A DNA stretch of 18,150 nucleotides, taken from NCBI GenBank assembly GCA_905215145.1, contig CAJMOW010000012.1:1-18150 (forward strand). Reading direction: 5' to 3'. How positions within the stretch are numbered: position 1 is the stretch's first letter; every line of letters begins with the position of its first letter. The stretch comes from an uncultured bacterium. Its GTDB lineage: Bacteria > Bacillota_I > Bacilli_A > RF39 > UBA660. A program made the position numbers and the translations under genes. The notes under the pieces are model-generated. The model was not told the origin of the DNA and made no database searches. It worked only from the letters and a program-made list of their open reading frames with translations. This document shows, piece after piece, positions 14,928-18,150 of this stretch.

Positions 14928-14980
14928 AAAAAAAGAACTGTGTAATTATCAATAAACTTGATTAATAACTACACAGTTCC
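14928..14980 (-). terminator. Strong intrinsic terminator before the secretion operon
   Basis: On the minus strand GAACTGTGTA pairs perfectly with TACACAGTTC (10 base pairs), and the stem continues through GTTATTAATCAA/TTGATAAT with small bulges around an AT-rich loop; seven T follow at once. It lies between the structured boxA leader and the pilin start, about 32 bases before the ATG, so it should block transcription of the secretion genes unless bypassed. Confidence 0.8.
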
Positions 14981-14992
14981 AAGAAAGGGAAT

Positions 14993-15058
14993 GTTCTTTA
15001 AAAATAACACTACACCATATCTCAAATAGTGCAGTTATCAATCTAATTTTCAAAGAAC
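14993..15058 (-). promoter_or_regulatory. Hairpin leader RNA containing a boxA-like sequence, candidate antitermination element
   Basis: On the minus strand GTTCTTTGAAAAT (15058-15046) pairs with ATTTTTAAAGAAC (15005-14993) over 13 base pairs with one G-U; an inner CACTA/TAGTG stem continues the hairpin. GTTCTTTGAAAA is close to the boxA of Gram-positive rRNA operons, where NusB-NusE binds. It starts 11 bases after the stop of the upstream gene and ends 12 bases before a strong terminator. Candidate for an RNA that controls read-through. Confidence 0.55.
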
Positions 15059-15069
15059 TTCAGTTTATT

Positions 15070-15744
15070 TTATTTTGACATTTCTATATTATCCTTTTCT
15101 AATCTATCTATTAAAGATTTATTCATATAAGAATTAACTATTTCTTTATTACAAATAATATCTTCTACATCAACTCTATCATCATTACCAGCAACAAAAT
15201 GCTTACCATCAAATGAATTATCTTTATCGCTAAAATTCCTTTCAAATATTAATGGTACAGTGCTTTCACAATTAGAATGATATATTGCAAAAAAGCCTTT
15301 TTGCTTTGTCTTTAATTCATTGTCTACATAAATATTATTATCAACTAGAAAGCCTATTACTTCATAATATTGATTAAACTCTTTACTATATGCTTGACCT
15401 CTTACTAATGGACCTATTTCAGTAGGTTTTATTTTTAACTCTCTTGTATTAGAGTTATCAATTATATCCAAGCATCTTTTGATTTTATCTTCCATACTGG
15501 CATTATCTAATTCCCTCATAGATTGATAATACCAAGTACAATTTTCTATGATATCTGATTTTTCTTCTAATACTTCCTTAATAAAAATATTATTTTTAGT
15601 CATATATCCCTGCTCTTTATCACTCCATAAATCTAAAGTAGTAAAGAAAATTTGATCATCATAATCAAAACCCAAAAAATAATATTTATTATCATCAACA
15701 CCTAGAAATGCTTGACCTTTTTTTAATTTATCTTTCAAGCTCAT
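15070..15744 (-). CDS. Hypothetical protein before the secretion-operon leader
   Basis: The product from ATG 15744 (MSLKDKLKKGQ) is 224 residues; AGAAAGGA a few bases upstream selects it over an earlier ATG at 15819 that would run through the preceding gene. It is soluble and acidic, with two similar-looking halves: each starts with a short ...G.Q/Y... strand region (KKGQAFLGVDDNKYYFLGF and LVRGQAYSKEFNQYYEVIGF), suggesting an internal duplication of a small beta-rich domain. I do not recognise the family. It overlaps the preceding gene by 17 bases. It is the last gene before the boxA leader and terminator, so it may belong to a regulatory or establishment module rather than to the channel. 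Confidence 0.65.
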   Translation of the reverse strand: MSLKDKLKKGQAFLGVDDNKYYFLGFDYDDQIFFTTLDLWSDKEQGYMTKNNIFIKEVLEEKSDIIENCTWYYQSMRELDNASMEDKIKRCLDIIDNSNTRELKIKPTEIGPLVRGQAYSKEFNQYYEVIGFLVDNNIYVDNELKTKQKGFFAIYHSNCESTVPLIFERNFSDKDNSFDGKHFVAGNDDRVDVEDIICNKEIVNSYMNKSLIDRLEKDNIEMSK

Positions 15745-16225
15745 CACTTTCCTTTCTTCTGTCATCATTAAACATTGTTTGTAAACAGCCATAACCACAT
15801 ATCTTATATTCTCCATCATCTAATGTTATATAGTCATACAAAGCATAATCATCTACTTCTTGGTTTAAAGTTTCAAAATCTTCATCAGTAAAATCTTGTT
15901 CTTCTTTCAGTTCTTCCCAATCATTATAATCAATATGACACATATTAGATTCACTCTCACAAACAAAATCATAAACATATTTTAATAACGGACTTAATTT
16001 ACTTACTTTTGGTAATGTTAACTCTTTACCTTTACCTTGCTCTATAAGTCTATATAATGAGTTTTCAATTTCTTCCATAGATGCCATATTATAATTACAA
16101 TCCAAATCTGAAACATCATAATAATTTATTACATTTGCTTGATCACCTGTTTCCAAGTTTTTAATTATATAGTTAACATATAAATCATCTTGATCGTTCC
16201 AATAGTTTAATATTTTATATTTCAT
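15728..16225 (-). CDS. Hypothetical strongly acidic protein
   Basis: The 165-residue product has about 40 Asp/Glu against about 15 Lys/Arg, no membrane segment, and a C-terminal block YITLDDGEYKICGYGCLQTM (about 133-152), which I cannot assign to a family. TAGAAAG spanning the end of the SSB-like gene serves as its ribosome site, with ATG 16225 two bases after that stop. Its own end overlaps the next gene by 17 bases and finishes in LER. Strong acidity and the neighbourhood (SSB, dead recombinase) would fit a DNA-mimic or anti-restriction protein, but that is speculation without motif support. Confidence 0.65.
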   Translation of the reverse strand: MKYKILNYWNDQDDLYVNYIIKNLETGDQANVINYYDVSDLDCNYNMASMEEIENSLYRLIEQGKGKELTLPKVSKLSPLLKYVYDFVCESESNMCHIDYNDWEELKEEQDFTDEDFETLNQEVDDYALYDYITLDDGEYKICGYGCLQTMFNDDRRKESDELER

Positions 16226-16227
16226 AG

Positions 16228-16635
16228 CTATCTTTCTATTTCAGTATTTTCTTTGTTAGAAGTTTTAGTATGAATTTGTCCATCAGAAGTATAAACTTTA
16301 TTATTTTTTCTATCCGTAACTTCAAAACCTAAAATATCAATTGCTTTATCTTTATATGTTTTTCCATCTTTTACAACATCTTTTTGATATGTGGATATTC
16401 TACCCTTTACAGAAATCCAATCACCTTTTTGTATTTCATTTCCATAAGAATTAACTAAATCACCTCTTAAAATAATTGGCACATATTGAGTATTGCCATT
16501 GTTATTTTGTGCTAAATCAAACCTTAATATTTTTTTACCATTTTGATTAGTATAAATATCATTAATATTAGCAACATTTCCTTCCAATTCAAAACTATTT
16601 CTTGAATTTCTCATTTCTTTTTCATTATTGTTCAT
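16228..16635 (-). CDS. ssb: Single-stranded DNA-binding protein (SSB-like)
   Basis: Residues about 13-108 form an SSB-type OB fold: NSFELEGNVANINDI, KKILRFDLAQN, YVPIILRGDLVNSYG, then KGDWISVKGRISTYQ and KAIDILGFEV. The C-terminus lacks the DDDIPF-like tip of chromosomal SSB that recruits repair proteins; instead it ends NTEIER, common in divergent mobile-element SSBs. It would coat the transferred strand in donor and recipient. Its start overlaps the stop of the preceding gene (ATGA), so the two are translationally coupled. The first 12 residues are an unstructured Asn/Glu/Arg-rich leader. Confidence 0.8.
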   Translation of the reverse strand: MNNNEKEMRNSRNSFELEGNVANINDIYTNQNGKKILRFDLAQNNNGNTQYVPIILRGDLVNSYGNEIQKGDWISVKGRISTYQKDVVKDGKTYKDKAIDILGFEVTDRKNNKVYTSDGQIHTKTSNKENTEIER

Positions 16636-17009
16636 CTTATTTTCTCCTCCTTTTTTCTGTTAAAATGTTCAACAATTCTTTTATATAAAAACAAATCAGT
16701 TCCATCTATACATTCAATTTTACAATTGTTGTCTTCTAAAAACTGTAAAAAAGAGATGTTATCATAAATATTTCTTGATAAATGTGTAACATCTCTTATA
16801 ATTAACTTTGAATACTTATGTTTTTTTATATCGTTCATTAATCTATTTAGTTCTTTTCTATCTAAACTTAAACGATTTTCTACTTCATCTAAATAAATTT
16901 CATAATTATATTTTTTTAGATTACAATATTTTTTTACTAGTGAAATAATACTATTTTTTACATAACTATTACTATTTTTTAAACTAATATAAACTGCAAC
17001 TTCTTCCAT
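16632..17009 (-). CDS. Degenerate stand-alone serine-recombinase catalytic domain, probably inactive
   Basis: The 125 residues align along their length with the resolvase/invertase N-terminal domain: AVYISL (5-10), NSIISLVKKYC (19-29), a LDEVEN...LDRKELNRLMNDI segment (40-61), KLIIRDVTHLSRN (68-80) and LQFLEDNNCKIECIDG (88-103). In active enzymes the first strand carries R and the nucleophile S (YIRVS); here these positions are S9 and K11. The first Arg of the DRLxR-type motif is H76, while R79 is kept. No DNA-binding or zinc-ribbon domain follows. It therefore looks catalytically dead and may act as a binding or regulatory protein. TAGAAAGG before ATG 17009 is its ribosome site; it is coupled to the SSB-like gene by ATGA. 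Confidence 0.7.
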   Translation of the reverse strand: MEEVAVYISLKNSNSYVKNSIISLVKKYCNLKKYNYEIYLDEVENRLSLDRKELNRLMNDIKKHKYSKLIIRDVTHLSRNIYDNISFLQFLEDNNCKIECIDGTDLFLYKRIVEHFNRKKEEKIR

Positions 17010-17016
17010 TTTTTCA

Positions 17017-17244
17017 CTACCTTTCTAAATCTTCCTCAATTTTTTTAGATTCACTATTAAAACTTGATAAGGCACTATCTAAATCATCCCCATAATAATG
17101 TCCATTTAACCAACTACCTGTTGTCTTATCTAAATAAGATGCAACTATAAATTGCTTACTTTCTATTGCATATATTAAAGAATAATATGTTTCATTTTCT
17201 TTAAGTACAATACATTTTCCCATACCGCTATTATTAAATATCAT
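17017..17244 (-). CDS. Small hypothetical protein
   Basis: The start at 17244 (MIFNNSGMGK) is chosen because AAGGAG lies about nine bases upstream; the longer reading from 17265 would cover that site and overlap the sortase gene. The 75-residue product looks like a compact beta protein (KCIVLKENETYYSLIYAIES, then FIVASYLDKTTGSWLNGHYY) with an acidic helical tail ending EEDLER. I do not recognise a family. It starts one base after the sortase stop, and its last codons contain the TAGAAAGG ribosome site of the next gene. Confidence 0.65.
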   Translation of the reverse strand: MIFNNSGMGKCIVLKENETYYSLIYAIESKQFIVASYLDKTTGSWLNGHYYGDDLDSALSSFNSESKKIEEDLER

Positions 17245-17245
17245 T

Positions 17246-17887
17246 TTAATAATTCTCCTTATCAACTAAATTACCAACATAAACAACTTGTTTGTTAGTT
17301 CCACTTATACAAGTAATAAGTGTTATATCTGATTTGTTAGTGATTTTTAAATCAGTTGTTCCAGTTTTTTCTATCTCATATCTATTAGACACTTCATAAA
17401 TATATTTAACGCCTTTATAATAAAAGTTTATTTTATCTTTCATATCTAACTTCTTTAGATTTTTAAAAAAAGATATATAACTATTACCAGAATGACCTGC
17501 CAAAATTATATGACTATTTATTTGTTCATCTGGTAGGGTTGTTTCCTTTAAAGTATAAATATTTTTATTAACATTATTACTTGCACTTGTTTTATCTACT
17601 ATACCTTTTTTTAAATTAATTTTTGGTATTTCTAAAACACCAATATAATTATCAGTTTCTTCTTTAACTGTTGGAGTTTCAACACTTACTTCTTCATCAG
17701 AGTCTTTTTCTTCTTTAATTTCAAAAAACTCCTCTACCTTCTCATTATCAACACTATCTTGTTTCTTTTGCTGATAATGATTATATATGTTATATGAAAT
17801 ACCTAGAAGAAGTAAAAAGATACCCAAAAATATTATTAATGAGTATCTTTTATTTTTTATTGGATTTTCTTTTTTTAATAGTTCCAT
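17246..17887 (-). CDS. Sortase
   Basis: The 213-residue protein has an N-terminal membrane anchor (about 16-36), an acidic linker, and a sortase domain (about 80-208). The catalytic His is H132 in LAGHSGN and the nucleophile is C193 in TLITC. In the usual sortase the next strand carries a catalytic Arg; here the aligned sequence is TNKQVVYVG, with Gln200 at the Arg position and Lys199 beside it. AGGAG about nine bases upstream supports ATG 17887, and the gene overlaps the surface-protein gene by 38 bases, so this sortase is very probably dedicated to that substrate. It would join the surface protein to peptidoglycan or to pilin subunits. The subclass is not assigned. Confidence 0.88.
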   Translation of the reverse strand: MELLKKENPIKNKRYSLIIFLGIFLLLLGISYNIYNHYQQKKQDSVDNEKVEEFFEIKEEKDSDEEVSVETPTVKEETDNYIGVLEIPKINLKKGIVDKTSASNNVNKNIYTLKETTLPDEQINSHIILAGHSGNSYISFFKNLKKLDMKDKINFYYKGVKYIYEVSNRYEIEKTGTTDLKITNKSDITLITCISGTNKQVVYVGNLVDKENY

Positions 17888-18150
17888 AAGTTATCACTCC
17901 TATACCTAATGCAGATATTCCTAGCATAATAAATGGCATATAATCATTTTTTAAAGTATTAGGTACTTCAACAATGATTTTTTCATCAGATAATTCTGAT
18001 TTAACTATTTTCCCATCCTCAAGTATTTCAAACCACATCTTCTCATCATTAATTTGATATCCTTCAGGAGCTTCTTTTTCAATAAAATAGTATTTTCCAT
18101 ATCTTAAATTTTCAATTAAAATCTTGCCTTCTTCATTAGTTCTTCCACTA
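17850..18150 (-). CDS. SpaA/Cna-B type surface protein, C-terminal end (partial)
   Basis: The frame is open at the right edge; 99 complete codons are visible before the stop. The visible part starts inside a Cna-B/SpaA-like beta domain (GKILIENLRYGKYYFIEKEA then PEGYQI, the typical isopeptide-domain ending), followed by a short spacer, VPNTL, a transmembrane segment (MPFIMLGISALGIGVITYG) and a basic tail KKRKSNKK. That is a cell-wall sorting signal, with VPNTL in place of LPXTG. The protein would be exported and anchored by the adjacent sortase, and may be an adhesin that helps mating-cell contact. An ATG at 18038 is internal and not the start. Confidence 0.88.
   Translation of the reverse strand, partial: SGRTNEEGKILIENLRYGKYYFIEKEAPEGYQINDEKMWFEILEDGKIVKSELSDEKIIVEVPNTLKNDYMPFIMLGISALGIGVITYGTIKKRKSNKK

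Overview
The window is a continuous stretch of an integrative and conjugative element (ICE), or a closely related conjugative plasmid, from a strongly AT-rich Firmicute-type bacterium. All convincing genes are on the minus strand, so the element reads from base 18150 down to base 1. TGA is used as a stop (for example at 16632 and 5230) and Trp is encoded by TGG, so the standard bacterial code applies. The pilin, VirB6 and VirB4 genes resemble the Mbov_0395/0396/0397 families first named in mycoplasma ICEs, but the code argues against a mycoplasma host. A low-GC gut-type Bacilli, Erysipelotrichia or Clostridia host fits better; this is inference.

Layout in transcription order. (1) 18150-15070: the C-terminus of a SpaA/Cna-B type surface protein, its sortase, two small unknown proteins (one a catalytically dead serine-recombinase domain), an SSB-like protein and two larger unknown proteins. 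(2) 15069-14897: a noncoding leader with a boxA-like sequence inside a long hairpin, followed by a strong intrinsic terminator. (3) 14896-9308: the type IV secretion operon, with VirB2-like pilin, VirB6-like channel protein, VirB3-like protein, VirB4 ATPase, a small unknown protein and an M23 cell-wall hydrolase (VirB1 role). (4) 9307-8984: a gene-free, inverted-repeat-rich region that is the best candidate for oriT. (5) 8983-6674: mobilization operon with two ribbon-helix-helix proteins, an HTH protein and a MobL/MOBP-type relaxase. (6) 6585-3906: small accessory genes, including an Imm33/DUF2185 protein and a DpnD/PcfM-family protein, with two short genes of 50 codons that are easy to miss. 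(7) 3903-1: the VirD4/TraG coupling protein and the first 641 codons of a very large DNA methylase/helicase-type ICE protein, which starts at TTG and runs off the window.

How it works together (inference). The relaxase and its RHH partners nick and mark oriT, the coupling protein brings the relaxosome to the VirB4-powered channel, the M23 enzyme opens peptidoglycan, the sortase anchors a surface protein that may help mating contact, and SSB, DpnD/PcfM-like and methylase/helicase proteins support the DNA during and after transfer. The most interesting signal is regulatory: a terminator sits just before the transfer operon, directly downstream of a boxA-bearing RNA hairpin, and a second good terminator lies inside the operon at 5877-5906, before the coupling protein. 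That arrangement suggests processive antitermination of the conjugation operon.
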